Origin: Serilophus lunatus
Lineage: Eukaryota > Chordata > Aves > Passeriformes > Eurylaimidae
NCBI GenBank assembly: GCA_013399895.1
Contig: VXBA01005104.1
Coordinates: 124,001-188,000 of the forward strand
Length of the DNA: 64,000 nucleotides
Reading direction: 5' to 3'
Shown here: positions 21,801-35,191 of the stretch, piece by piece
Position numbering within the stretch: position 1 is the first letter of the stretch
How the letters are laid out: the number at the start of each line of letters is the position of its first letter
Program-made: the position numbers and the translations under genes
The notes under the pieces: generated by a model
What the model was told of the DNA's origin: nothing
What the model saw: only the letters and a program-made list of their open reading frames with translations
Databases searched by the model: none

Positions 21801-24800
21801 CAATTTTATTGGAAAACTTCACAGGGGACAGAAGTTCTATTGGGAAAGTCTCATAGTGGAGAGAACCAGGATCCAGCTCGGACACAGACAGAAAGAGCCA
21901 TAACCTGTAAATTTCTATGTAGACCTGAAATTATGCCTCAAAATTCATCACTAAAAGTACCTATCTTTTCTGCAAAAAGTGGTGGAAAAATTGTGTCTTT
22001 TGCCCCAACCCAAAAGTTGAGTTTTCATGACTTTTCTAAAGCTTGCCATTTTAATGAGACAGTTTAAAAAAGATGATTAACATGGAAGACTACTTCTGTA
22101 ATTATAATAACCTTTCCAATTCTTTCAGAATAAATTTTGTTGAACACTTTTCATGCGATTTGCTTCATTATCTTTTCATTTAAATCATCTTTTATGACAC
22201 ACCATTTAATTAGGTTTATTGCGCAGGTACCGATGGTTAAACTTGTGTATTCAGCACATGCACTTCCCTCTGACTAACACAATAAATCTTATTCATGCCA
22301 ATGTCACCATCCATTACAAAAATTAACATGGCATCATCGAGTTAAACTAAGTTTGCAAAATGTTGTTTATGAAGAATTTTTCTTTCACACCATTATAGGA
22401 TCCCTTATTCATGACTTTCTTGGTGTTCTGTGGTTCCCGTCATAAATAAAGATTTACTTGTCAACATAAACTGTAAAATGTTGCCTTTCAGGGAGTTAGC
22501 CAGTGTTCTCCTCTAGTCATAAATATGATTCCCTGTGTTGTAGTATTATTAATGTTGCATTTTTTCCTGTTACGAGATTTTGCAGGCAAGAAAATAAAGA
22601 AAATTGCCTAGTAGTTAATACCCAACGTTTTACACACAGACAAATGAAATCTCACCTTATAAATGACAAATTTACTTTGGCCTGCAGCAAGAGGTATATA
22701 TTCACATCTTGTTAAATTTGCAGATAAATATGTATTCTTATGCATAAAATTTTTATTGTCAAAAGATATTGTTCAGTAGCTGAAAAAATCAGCAGAACAT
22801 CTCAGAAAGATTTCTGGCTGTGATGATTAAGGGTCCTACAAAAGTCCTTCTGTGCTTCCATTACTTTTTTTAACAGCTTCTTTTACAAAAGAAACTAGAT
22901 TTGCAGGGAAAAATAATATATTTTGCTATATCAGCTGATGTAATTGGGAAAAAGGACAGGGTTTCAGCCCACACGGCCATCTGTAGGTCTGACTCTGATG
23001 AGGGTGTCCTTCAGATATGTAGTTACTACAAACCAATGGAGGTATGAATGTCAACACAGTAAGCATCAGTCACTGACTGTCTGTGGCCAATTTAGCTAAG
23101 ACCAGACCAATCAGAGCTAAAGCAACACCTACCTTAGGGTCAGTCACTGATGGAGAGGAGGTCTGCTTTGTTGCTTGACACTGAAAATCCATGATTTGAA
23201 TTTTGTCACACAACACAGAAAACCATGGTAGTGAATTTGTTGTGTGCATTAAATTATTTTAAGGCCTGCTGATGGATCCTGTTCTAGGATTATTTGATGA
23301 GAGATGGCATAAGTCAGGTAACAGTGAAGAATCATTTTTGCATGACAGCATAAATCCCTGCCTTGGTTGACATCCACCTTAAGAGCAGTGATAGTTATCC
23401 CTGGGAAAAGGAGTTGCTGTGCAGCTCTTGCAGTAGAGTCAAGTCCAGGATTATGAGATGGCTCAGATGGTTTCCCAGCGCTAATGACTAACTCACCATT
23501 AGTTTAAATCATTTTAGCCACAGTAGCTCTTTTCCAGAAAAGTGCTTCCATTGGTCTGTGCTTCACTGTGAAATAACTTTACTTTCATCTACTTTTTCCC
23601 CTAGAAGCTGCTCCACTTGTCAATAAAAAGTAAAATTGCCAGGACTACAGCAAAAAAGAATAGCCTTGCTCATGAAGGTTCTCTGTCTTTCATAAAACAG
23701 TCCTGAGTGCAACGGCAGGCAAGTGCTGGGAAACACATCACTCAGATAAGAACAAAACCAGGCATAGAAGAAGATCTTTCAACTCCTGCAGAATATCTGA
23801 GGGAAAATAAACGAGAATGGCTAAGGACTCTGTGCTCCTTCAGAATAACAAATCTACTTTCTAGGTCAAGATCACTGCAATACTGTAAAAGTGCCTAGGG
23901 GATCAGGTGTTTGAAATTAAAGCCTACAATGAACAGTCATGACTGGTTATGTATCTAGCTCTCCTGCATGAAAAAGGCAAAAAAAAATTATTCCAACTAT
24001 AAACCACTAAGAAACTTTGAGATCTGTTCTTCTCTGATTTTCTGGTTTTGTGACAGTCACGACTGCAGCACTGGAGCATCAGCAAATGAGAGGGTGTTGG
24101 TCACAGACAATGACAATAAAGCTGGAGTAGCTCCAAATGAATACAGAAAGAGCCACCACTACTTCTGAAAGTCATAGGGAGAGTTCAGAAAGGAAGTAGG
24201 GATGGTAAGAGAAGAAAAAAATAGATGGGCTGGGCTTTAAATAGGTAAAATTTGTAATGGCATTATTTCCACAGTGCTCTGTACAGTTACCTGAACAAAT
24301 CTGTGGTTAACATGTATAAATGTATAGTTAAAATAAACAGAAAAACTTCTTTGTACTCACTCCTTATTTTTCACTTTTGCTTTGCTGCTCTGAAAATAGT
24401 TTGATGTGAAAGTCTGTACGTGCAAGTGCAGCAAAAATTCTAATTAAAAGTTGTGCATTTTTAACATTTAAATTGCATAATTAAAGACTTTACAGTAACT
24501 GATACATGAAGAAAGAATAATAGTCTGGGATGTTGAATTTCATAGATCATGACTTTTCAGCACTTCATTATGTAAACCTTGTAATCCTAACACAGCTTTC
24601 TCAATGGAATATGTCTTTCTGATATTAATTTCCTATGCCTGCTTCTTTTACATTCTCTTTGTACTCCCTATCCTCAAAACAAAACATTAAAATGTAGGGT
24701 CAAAACTAGAATTCAGTGTATATAGACTGAAAAAGTCCAGTGACTAGAGGAATAAGAAAAAGTAATGTGCAATATAAAGTTTATGTCCAATGTAAACAAG

Positions 24801-27800
24801 CAACTATTATCTGTGTGCATGAAAGTTCTTAAGGACAAAAGCACAACTTGTATTTTTTTAAACTCGGTATTTTACTGCATGTTGAGAAAAGATAAAAATC
24901 TCTATTGCTGTGGTAAAAACAAACACTTACGGGCTATATTTTATAGATTAAAATAAAATGACGAACCTTAAAGGTTTTAGGGTTTTTTTCTTTTATCTAG
25001 ATTTTAATCTCGTGCTATTCTCCCTTAGGGTAACAATTTTTTTCTCTTTGCTGGTCTCTCTCACTCCAATACATTTGGTTACATCATGGAAATTGTACCT
25101 CACCCAGCTGTTTCTCTTTTGCCAACAGCAACAGTGAAGCATCACTGGCTTACTTCTGTATCATTTTCAGGTTGTAAAGAAAAAGTCACTATTTATAATA
25201 ATTGTTTTAGTTGCAGGAGCATGTAGACTCAACAAGGAAGGTGATAAACTGTTTGCTCCTACATTACATGAAATACTTACAGTTTTAATAACTGTGCTTG
25301 TATGTGATTGGATCAAAAGAGAAATTCAATACCTTCCAGAACAGTAATTTGAAATAAATTTAAAATTTTGGCCAGCCAGGTAACCAACTAACAATAGCTA
25401 CAATGCTTAATGTCATATTTATTTTAACGAGCTTGAGAAAAGGTAGCAGACAGCAGTGGAGGAAATAACTGAAATGCTGGAAAAAAAATATGATTTTCCA
25501 CATTTACTGATACAGTGAAAGGGTAGATGCTATTACTATCTAAAATTCACTCATGGTTCAGATTTAAGTTCGTCCAGTGTATTTTCTTCAAATGTCAGCT
25601 GCATGCTTTTTATAGTACCTATTCCAAAATATCTTTTTGAGGAGATTTGCATATATTTAAAATAAAAAAACACCTATGTTTCAAATTTTTAAATATTTTT
25701 CTGGCTCTCAGGCAGGTTTTTTTCCATTCATCCACTTGTTTAAATACAATTAGTTTGTGGGAAAAAAGAACACAAGAAAACAAATAATATTCAGATGAAA
25801 CAAATACCCGATGTCCTTAATCTGGTGTGGCCTGACATAATGAACACTGACTTCTAGACTAATGAAAAAAAGATGACCATCTTCTTTCCTCTTCTTCAGA
25901 AAGAAGAAAATAGATACAAATGAACAGCTTCCTGTTTAATGTGTACCTACACATTAAACATTGATTTTTGTGTTACTTCTAATCAGGACCAGGAACCAGA
26001 ATAAGAGCCAAAGAACAGAAACCTTAACCAGCAGCATCTGTAGGGTTAATCTGTGTGCTTTGCTGGAACACAGCAGTACAGTTTTACTAAAAATGGTACG
26101 TCAGTGGTGTTCATCCAGAAGGAGACAGCTGAAATACTAGACCAACACCAATTTAAGATGTGGACCAGAGTGCTCAGGTTAAGGTGAAATGATTAAAATG
26201 AATGCTTTTAAAAATTAGGGAAATCAAATGAATTATGATTTTTTTGGTGCTCTTCTAAAGCTCCATTGAGTGACAATGAATAGCAATTAAGAAAATCTAC
26301 AGACAAGAGTTCTCTGTACCACTTAATGTGCCTCGATTCCTTTCAGTCACTCTTAAAAGGATCCCAGGTGGCCCTTCTGCTTTACTGTAAATTTATTGCT
26401 TTTCACTCTTTATCCAGAACACTTCCCTGATAGTTACTTATTCAAAAGGAAATCTCACCAGACTTGCCTTCTTGCTACAACAATACATAAATTTCTAACC
26501 TTCCTCTTTTTCCATAGTACACTCCTTTCAGCTGTGATTTCATCCTCCAAATTATTTTAGCTGAAATAGATACACAGCTTTGTTACACACCTATGTTGAC
26601 ATAGGTATCAACAAGTTCACTCAAAGTCTTTTTCTATGCATGTAGGAGGACAGTGAAGCCCTTAGATGGGAAATGGGATGTCAGACTTTTACCCATTTCG
26701 CTAATAGGTGTTTGAAGTGGAGGAGCATGAGGAGAAAAAAAATTAAAATCTTGTAACTCATTTCTCAGCACTCCAGACTGAGAGTACTGTTTAGGCTGGT
26801 GATGATAAAAGGTGAAAAAAAAATAGGATTAAATTTTTTCAGGCACAAGAGGGAGCTGAAAGCAGGATTTGTGTAAGTCCCCAAAAACAAGGGTTTTAAT
26901 AAATAGGTGCTTCCAGCACTTCCTCCTGTGGAAAAACTCGCAAAAGCCTAGAATTCTATCTTGACAAAGCACTGTGCATTACTACACTAATATTTTGCTT
27001 TGTTTTTCATATTCTTCCCTGTGGAAAAGTTAAGAATAAGGGAGAGCTGCTTTAATACAGTGCATCTGAGTTTCCGCGGCTTTTGCACTCTCTGTGATGG
27101 AACTGCACTGCAGGATTTGTCCACAGGCTTTTAAAATAATACTCCAGCCTCTAGTGCCGCTGCAGGGGACAGACTGTTTGCTAGTGCCACGTTCAAACAG
27201 CCACAAAACCAGAAAATAACCTTCACAGTAAGGCTCGGCCATTTAATCATAAAGTCTATAATCAAGCAGGCTACTCGACTGAGAATGCACAGAGCTAGCT
27301 GGGAACAGAGGAGAAAAATAACCTAAGCCTTGTTCAAGACTTAAGATGCATACCATGCAACCTTCAGTTCCATTCCCCTGCCAGGATCTGTCTCTTAACA
27401 CTAACCTAGGGTTGAATTTACTTTAGAGAATATTCTAAAATCTCATAGATACCATAAAGCTTGTGAAAAGGTGTGACTATTTCACTAGTATGCTTCACAG
27501 ACATTGCTGATTTCCCCTTTCAGTGTCTTTCACTTTTCTTGTGAACCAAATTCTGATTAGCTGCAGGGGCAGGCAATGGCATTCAGGTGATTTACAAGAG
27601 TCAAGGCTGTTTCCCTTTGCACCTCCACTGTCCCTCTCATCTCTCATCTGGCTCTTTAAACACAATTAATTAGAATTTAGTGGATGCCTTTCACAATGCT
27701 CATCTACTAAACTACTAGGAGCTGCAGACTTCAAATGGCATCTCACTGGATATTTCCAGATGTTGCAGCAATGGATGGACACCTGTCTGCCTCATCTTCC

Positions 27801-28854
27801 AGGAATTTGGAAATAATAATCCTGAGCAGAGATTTTACTTGTCAAGGGTATCTATGTTTCAAACTATCCCTCCAACTTGTAAAGCACAGAATCAACATTT
27901 GAAAAGTAGCTCACCAATTTCTTTGAAAATGGTGTCAGGAACATCACCATTAAAGAAAATGCAGCGATATTTGAACCACACAAAAGATGATGCTGGGCTA
28001 TTGACTGACTTCAAGACTTGATAGATTTGATTTTAAGGAAAGATGAGCACTGATGCATCCTTTCTTTGTGTCCAAAATATTTAGAGGACAAGAAGGCGCT
28101 ACATGGACCATAAAAATCTCACATGGAAAGTGAATTTCTATTTGACAAATATGAGCCAATTTACTACTTTCACCTCCATGATTTAGGGGCCAGACTTGCT
28201 CATCACCACAAAATACCACAACCCCTACAGCTGTTTCATAGTAATCCAAATATAGATCTATTAAAAATGAGCAAACAGGGATCCTAAGAGCACAGCAGCA
28301 CTGACTCAGGTAGAAATTCTTTGTACTTGAGTTATCAGGCCTTTCACAAAGTTTCTTCCTGTACTACTTACTTTCAAGTAACACATTTAATACACAGCAG
28401 ACTTGTTGTGCTCTTAACTGCTGTGGATGATTCAGAGCTCTGAACTAGTTCTGCTCTCGGGTGGCTGATAGGTGCAATTGCTTTCCTGTTGAAACTGGTG
28501 TTATTCCACTTATGCTTTCCTTACACAGTTAATCTTCCTACTCCTGCATTATGCCTTAAAATTTTCAAAACATTTCCTGGAATACTGAAAGTAGGGTAAA
28601 CACAGGACACACCATCTGAAAAAGGCCTAATATCTCCAGAATTCTGTAGGTCTTAAAATGCTTTTCACTTGAGACTGATATTTTTCTAAAGGGAAATAAA
28701 ATAGTGCTGCTTTTCTCTCTCTGATATGTATGTTTAGAAGAGGTGGGGTTTGTATGTGTGTTTTTTTTTAGGCAAGTTGAATTTCTTCAAACATCTCAGT
28801 AAAGGAAAAGGATATATGAGCAAAAGGAAAAGAATCAATGACTCACTAAGACCC
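18837..28854. other. Non-coding DNA, no recognised gene
   Basis: This is about 10 kb of AT-rich sequence. A GC-richer patch at 19040-19320 carries overlapping frames on both strands but no recognisable protein. A 115-codon minus frame (21885-21538) looks random. Two short segments have good minus-strand splice sites: 22681-22656 (CTCTTGCTGCAG acceptor, AAG/GTGAGA donor) and 24389-24361 (AACTATTTTCAG acceptor, GGA/GTGAGT donor). At 26-29 bp they may be chance pairings. Otherwise I see nothing. Confidence 0.4.
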
Positions 28855-29035
28855 TAGAATCATAGAATGTTTAAGGTTGGAAGGGGCTTTAAAGGTCATC
28901 TCACTCCACTCCACTGCCATGGGCAGGGGAACCTTCCACTATCCCAGGTTGCTCCAAGTGCTGCCCAACCTGGCCTTGAACACTTCCAGGGATGGGGTAG
29001 CCACAGCTTCTCTGGGTAGACTGTTCTTTAATCGC
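28855..29035 (-). mobile_element. CR1 LINE 3' fragment
   Basis: The stretch beginning TAGAATCATAGAATG and running through GGTTGGAAGGGGCTTTAAAGG, GCCATGGGCAGGG, CCTGGCCTTGAACAC and CAGGGATGGGG is the reverse complement of the 3' end of an avian CR1 element. The CR1 3' terminus is on the left. The copy is 5'-truncated, as most CR1 insertions are, and short. A small internal change near TCACTCCACTCC departs from the usual sequence. Confidence 0.9.
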
Positions 29036-32000
29036 CTTGGGAGTGATCATCTTCTAGTCCTTTAATATCACCCCAAAAAAAGCATTACAGGAACACTTTA
29101 AAATATGCAAAATACGTCATTTTCTAAACTACAACATTTGTATCATAATACAGATGAAATTTTTTGCAACGTTTGCCATTCAGAACTTTTTATTTTCCCT
29201 CAATATACCCAGCTATTTCTGCAGTGTTTTATCAAACTATTTATAACTTGATGTTCCCTCTCCCCTTTATGCTTTTCACCTTGGGGTGATTTAAAAATGT
29301 TGGGTTTTTGCAGCTGTTTGCAGTAGAGCAATTCACTGTCCTTGACCACACAGATCACCAAGTAACAACAATGGAACTTTGTTCCTTTGAACTCAAGGAC
29401 CACATTATAAAACTGTTAATTTTTCTCAAGTCAGTTGCTGGTTTTTTTGTGTTTTTATTTGTGGGCCAAGTACTGTTATTTTCCCTCATCTTTCAGCTTG
29501 GGAGAGATTGCTGTCTTTATAAGCAATTAAAAAAAAGTCTTCATGAACATCAGCCTGTAAAATCAATTTTAGTATGATGCTGATGAAGTCTGCACTTTTC
29601 AACAGCTCTGAAGGTGGTTTCAAGGGTGAATGGTGATTTCATATTTAAAAAACAGACCAAGACAGATAAATAGCATAAAATGCTGAATTTAAAAACAAAA
29701 CAATTCCCATCTTAACCCCTCAAGCAAATTACTATTTAGAGATAATCTGTGCACCACCATTTCAGATGATGATACATTTATGTACTTACCTTGTGGCCAT
29801 GTGCAGTTTGAATTCACTTGAATACTGGTCCTATGAAGTAACTAGAAAAACAAGAACAAACAGAGACACAGCTAGGCTGGGTGACTGGTAAGAGAAAACT
29901 AAGAACTCTAAGAACTATACACTCATCCTGCAATAAACATTACCGCCCTTTGTAGTTTCAGCCAGCATTTTAGAAGGGAAATGGATAATTAATACCTAAA
30001 TACTGTAAAAAAACCCCTTTTGCAGAGTAGCAACACGGGTAACATCCCAATATCTGTTGGGCAAAATATCTACACAACAACGTATTTGTACAATTTGGGC
30101 AATATTATCTGGATAAATGTCAGTTCACAGGCTAAAAATTCTAACCTAATTTGAAAAAATATATGATCATTAATTTCACTCAAGGCATTTAATCTGAAAC
30201 ATCTCTTTGTAGATAATATTTTTCATACAAGTAGATCAATATATCCTGCATTACTGGATGAGGCTACCAGCTGAGATGACCTGAGGTTACTTTCTGTGTC
30301 ACTAAAAGCAGCTAGATGAAGAAAGCTCTATTACCCACTAAAGGAACAAATTTTGTCCAATTTATTCTAAGTGCAGTCTATTACATAAACCACATAAAAT
30401 GTCAATATGACTTCCTCACAAAACAAGGAGTGCACCACTTTATATTTGGAACGATCTCTACAGCACTTTAAACATCCATACCCATACTTAAAATATTTTC
30501 TTGTACATCAGGCTGATGGCAGGATGGTGAATGTTAATTGAGACAATTAAAGCTAGTTACTCTTGTAAGCCAGATAGAGCCCAGGAAATAATACCACTTT
30601 AAGTCTTTGTCATTAAATAATTTTTGAAAGGAATGATTATTCTAGTTTGTAAAACCGAGCTCACTGAAGGCAGAAAAAAGGGAAAAGATCTGAGTGGCAA
30701 CTCCATATTGCCTGCAGCCATCCGATAGCACACATGTACTGAAGGAAAGGAGCAAAGTGAATTCTAACGTACAGGCTTCTGGAGAAAGAGCCAGAGGTGC
30801 TGACCAAGACCAATGTGATCACTTAGGTCAGAAAGTAACAGGAAAAAATAAGGATATTAGGTTAGAGATTGTTAGAAATAAAATGTTAAGTCTAAAGTTA
30901 AGTGAGTTTTGTGAGAAGATTCTTGTCCGCTGGATGTGTTTCAGGACAGGATTTGAAACCATTACCAAAAGGCTGTTTACTTCCAAACAAACTCTCCTTG
31001 CAGTTAGTTACATTTGAATTCTACCCAAGGAATTCATTAGACTTCATTGATTCATTGATACAAGAACCTGATCTAATTTGCATGTGTAAATTAGCAGGAA
31101 GAACATTTTCCATTACTTCGTATGGCTGGAATGACTGTTTACTTAATTTCCTCCTGCACAGCTCTATTGTTGCAAGACACATTTGCAATCGGAGTGTCAT
31201 CTCAGACTTAGCTACATGTTGCATATGAAAAAAGGAAAGAAGTGCAAACTTAGAATTCTGCGAATTACAATATGCTACCAGTCAAAAGGCTCTCAAAAGC
31301 CGCTGTATCAATCCTCTGGAGTATTTGAGGTTTTCCTCCACCAAAGCACTACAAAAACCTTATTTGAATCTGTAATTTCTCTTAAGAGGAAAATGTTTTC
31401 TGACATTTTTTATGCCATTTTCTTTAAATTGTCCTATGCACATTTTGTTTTCAGTAGTTTACCTTTGTGGGAAGTGGGAGATAAAACTCACTTGAATATG
31501 AAATCCTACATCTGTTTTACTAGCCTTTCTTAAATAAAAGCATTTGTTTGTTTTAATAAAAACATTTGTTTCTTGATTGATGCCATTCACTCTAAGCTGA
31601 CAGAGTCCAAATGAAACGTTCTGATCTCACACCAAATTATTTTATAACTGCCAAGGATCTTGCAGTTGGACACATTCTGCTTATACTTCTGGATTCCTTT
31701 CAGATCTCCAGAAAGAGGAACACTAGTGAATCCCTTCACACGGAGGGTTCAGTTTCCAGTACTGTACAGAGGGAGCTGAACCAAAAGCTGCATCCTATTC
31801 CTAAGAGTCTGGTCCTTCAAAAAAATGTGACAAGGTACAGTGGAGCAACAAGTTTCTATCCAAAATTAAATTCCAGGTGACTCAGTTGTTTAATCTGAGA
31901 CATGTAACCAGGTAACTTTCATTTATTGGTTAGTAATCTGGAAAAAGATAAAATTAGGAAAGTGAGATCATTCTAAGGCTGTGACCTTGCATTTTTGACT

Positions 32001-32539
32001 CACTGGAAAGCTGATGTGAAAACAATTTAGACTATTGAAAAAAGGGTGTTTGCTTACTGTTATGTCCAAAACTCAGCAAGGTCACAGCTGCTCTTAAGTC
32101 CAAATTGAGCAGAGTTTTTTTTTCGCTTTACTATGAAACAGTTATTTGAATGCTTCATTTTCTTTTAAGTAAAACTTGCTGGGGAGCCATAACAGAAAAG
32201 AAACACTCACAGAAGATGAAGTTCCCACAAAAAAGTACTACAACCCCTTCCACAGGGAATGTCAAAGGACCTGTGCCAAATCAACGTCAGATCAAACGTT
32301 TATGGCAGTGTGAACAACAATGAGGACATTTAATTCAAGTGGTTTGCATTTAGGGATCAAAAATGAAATAACAGAGTTATTTATGCATGGTATGCAATGT
32401 CATGCAAAACCACCTTGTTGTCAGAAGGCTGAAAGGTGACTAGAAAGACTTTTTAAAAAAGTTTATGGAAAATTTCTTCCAAATTGCTAACCACTGAATC
32501 TAAAATCTGCTCCAGGGAAACTACTGGAAACTATTCAAA
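29036..32539. other. Non-coding DNA with one candidate exon
   Basis: AT-rich sequence with no recognised repeat. Open frames of 107-116 codons on plus (30694-31533) have no family resemblance and look like chance. A well-bounded 52-bp segment on minus is listed separately. Confidence 0.35.
29790..29841 (-). CDS. Candidate 52-bp internal exon, unidentified
   Basis: Both minus-strand splice sites are near perfect: acceptor GTTCTTGTTTTTCTAG and donor CACAAG/GTAAGTACA. Only one of three frames is open (17 codons plus one base), reading LLHRTSIQVNSNCTWPQ with an N-glycosylation-type NCT. If real, it shows that the right-hand part of the window belongs to an intron-rich minus-strand gene. It could also be an exon of a non-coding transcript. 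No family is recognised. Confidence 0.35.
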
Positions 32540-33370
32540 ATCACTCAGAATTAGCAAAGCCACAATTAATAGGATCTGTTACAGAGGAATCAAGACAGCT
32601 TATATAGAGGCAAGGCGTGTATCAAAAATACATCAACTACATGAGTAGTCAAAAATAACAGAGTGAATAACAATGTGTGAGACGTGAGGTTAATACAACA
32701 ATATGGATTTCCAAAAGACCTTCTATGAGAATCTTTTTAAAGTGTTTCCAAGCAGGCTGAGCAGCCATGAGCAGGAAGGTCCTCACATGAATAAAGTAGC
32801 TGATTAAAAAGGAAGATATTGAAGGTTAGTGTTAAAGCCATTTCTCTCTCCAAAAAGAGATACTCAGCAGTCTTACAGGATTTATGAGAGACTCTGGTGT
32901 TCGGCACGTTTTTAAGTTATCTGGAAAAGGGGGCCGAGAGTGCGATGACAAACTTTCAGGATGCTGTTGTTATTCATGGTGGTAAAGATAGGAATTGACT
33001 GTGAAGAACTGAGAAAAAACCTTGCAGCCGGGGAACAGAGTGAGATAATGGCAGATGAAATTCAGGAAGGCTAGTTGTAAAATGATGCACAAGGGAAAAA
33101 ATAATTTTAGCTACACAGCGATAAGCCAACCACTAATATGTAGGTGCAGAAGGTTCAGGTCAGGGTAGATAATGCTGTAAAAACATAAATCCAATACCCA
33201 GGACTGCAAAATCAGACGTGAACATTAGCAATTACTAAGAAAGGAACAGAAAAGCAAACAAAAATATCATTAGCTCATTGTCAAATCGACTGAACTGCTG
33301 CATCTTTTAAAGCTGGATGTAGTTTTGGTCTTTCCCTCGCACTGAGGATAATTTGGGATACAGAATGGCT
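32540..33370 (+). mobile_element. Old, decayed CR1 LINE, reverse-transcriptase region
   Basis: Several stretches follow the CR1 ORF2 nucleotide pattern in order on the plus strand: TGGATTTCCAAAAGACCTTCTATGAG (about 32704), TTATCTGGAAAAGGGGGC (about 32917), the CAAACTTTCAGGATGCT equivalent of the FADDT region, GACTGTGAAGAACT, TGGCAGATGAAATTCAGG, and ATGATGCACAAGGGAAAAAATAA. Many indels and stops remove any open frame. The left and right limits are approximate. Its decay implies an older insertion than the 43.8-kb copy. Confidence 0.7.
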
Positions 33371-33984
33371 CCCATGGTAAAACTGACTGCCTACACTCTT
33401 CCTAAACCTCAAGTAAATTGGTTATTAACAGCTGTCCTTTCACTGCTTTTGTAAAATAGAGGAAATTATGGACATTTTAAAACACCTTTCAGCATTTTGG
33501 ATGGTTGTTTGCTGTAGTGTGGCATCTTCTGATTTTGATAAGGACAAAAAACATCTTTTTAGCCTTAGGATGGTAACAAATAAGGGAGAACTACTGTAAT
33601 GACTGTAGTTAACTAAAGAGATACTGAAAAAAAGAAAGCCAAACCAACCACTCTTTATAATATTTTTTTTTCCGTGTAGTTAAAAGAGCATATTGAATTT
33701 ACAGGAAAACACATTTAAAAGTTACTAGTAACCTAATGTTTTACTTATCTCCTAACTTACTTTGGTTAACCTCTGAAGCAAAAGGAAAATTTATCCTTTT
33801 GGCCTTCAGGGAATAACTAAAAAAAAATGAAGCAGGAAATCAAAAGACCAGAAATCAGGAACTAGTGGGATTTAATACTGCTGGGAATGAATCAATACAA
33901 TTTAGCTGTACAAAGGTATTCAGTCTGAGGACACCAAATGTTAGGGAATTTCAGTTAGTGATCAGCTTGCAATGGGAATTTGCC

Positions 33985-34001
33985 TTTTTTTTTTTTTTTT
34001 T
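33985..34001 (+). repeat. Poly(T) run of 17
   Basis: Seventeen consecutive T. No clear retrocopy body adjoins it on the side expected for a minus-strand poly(A) tail. Confidence 0.8.
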
Positions 34002-35171
34002 CATAGGGATCAGTAAACTGGAACAGAACAATGCAGATTACAATGTAATCCCCTTTGGAGTGGTGTCACTCAGAAGCAGAAGTAACTGACTTGTACTAAA
34101 AACAACACTATGAAAGAAGAAATTATACAAAGAATAAGCAAATTATACAGGGAAAGTCAGACCTAAAGGCCTTAAGATCACAGCAGGAAAGGTACAATAT
34201 CTGATGCTTTAGAGAAAACATAGTGATTTCTTTTGACTTGTGATATAGGGCAGTAGTACTGTGATCCTTTCTGGTGGTATATTGCCACCATGCCTTTTGG
34301 ATGCTTTTCTCCCAAATTTTGTGTTTTGCATATTTTTTATGACTGTGCTGTGATCAGAGTTGGGGAAATACAATGACAAGATATTCTAGGGCTGTCACAC
34401 ACCAGCCATTTTTTGCGTGGATTAAAAACTTCAGGTCCTTCCTTTATTTTATTGTCTCATTTTCTTTGCAATGTTAAATACTACCATGTCATATTGTAAT
34501 GCAGTATCCAGCTTACAGTTGGGGAAAACAGAATATAATGAGAATAAGGAAACAGCAGGGAAAGTGAAAAGAACACTTAAATAGACAAGAAATTAGTATT
34601 AAGGATAACAAACTGATTTTCTGAGTTCAGTGGAGTACCTTCTGAGAAGATGGTTCATTGCCAGACTGACATACCTTAACTTTTTGCTATATCTATTATT
34701 TTTTCTTTCCATCGTTATTCTACTGCTTTCCCCCACAAGCATCTTGAGTAGCAAGTTGTCATGTAAAGAAAGCACAACTAAGGATTCAAAAAAAAAGAGA
34801 ATTCTTTTTGTTTTTAATCTAAACAGTTACTTATTTATGAAATAAAAGGATGAATGTATATTAGAGGTATTCCATAGTTAAAAATATATTTAAGTCTTAG
34901 TATAAATCAATTATTTTAGAAAGCAAATAGCTATGGCAGCAATTTATTACAGAAAGACCTAATAAATTGAAATCCATGTATAATAGCTTTTTTTCAATAA
35001 GACATTATAGTAACAAAATATGTAAGCTGAGGAAAGCTAAAGATTTAAATCAGCAGAAGAACAGAGTAAAGATACACTGAAAATTATGAGGAGACAAAGC
35101 ATCACTCAGCTAACCGAATTTTGATGTCTTAAGCTTCAACAATCAACATCATCTTTAGTCTATCAATCAAA

Positions 35172-35191
35172 AATATATATATACACACACA
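35172..35191 (+). repeat. Short (AT)n(AC)n microsatellite
   Basis: About five AT units run into about four AC units. It is short and probably of low variability. Confidence 0.7.

Noticed and set aside
30240..30300. CR1-like GAGATGACCTGAGGTTACTTTC
   Set aside because: It is a single short resemblance without the tail repeat or flanking similarity.
31183..31533. Plus-strand frame of 116 codons
   Set aside because: Composition is like translated AT-rich non-coding DNA, with no motif and no promoter or splice context.
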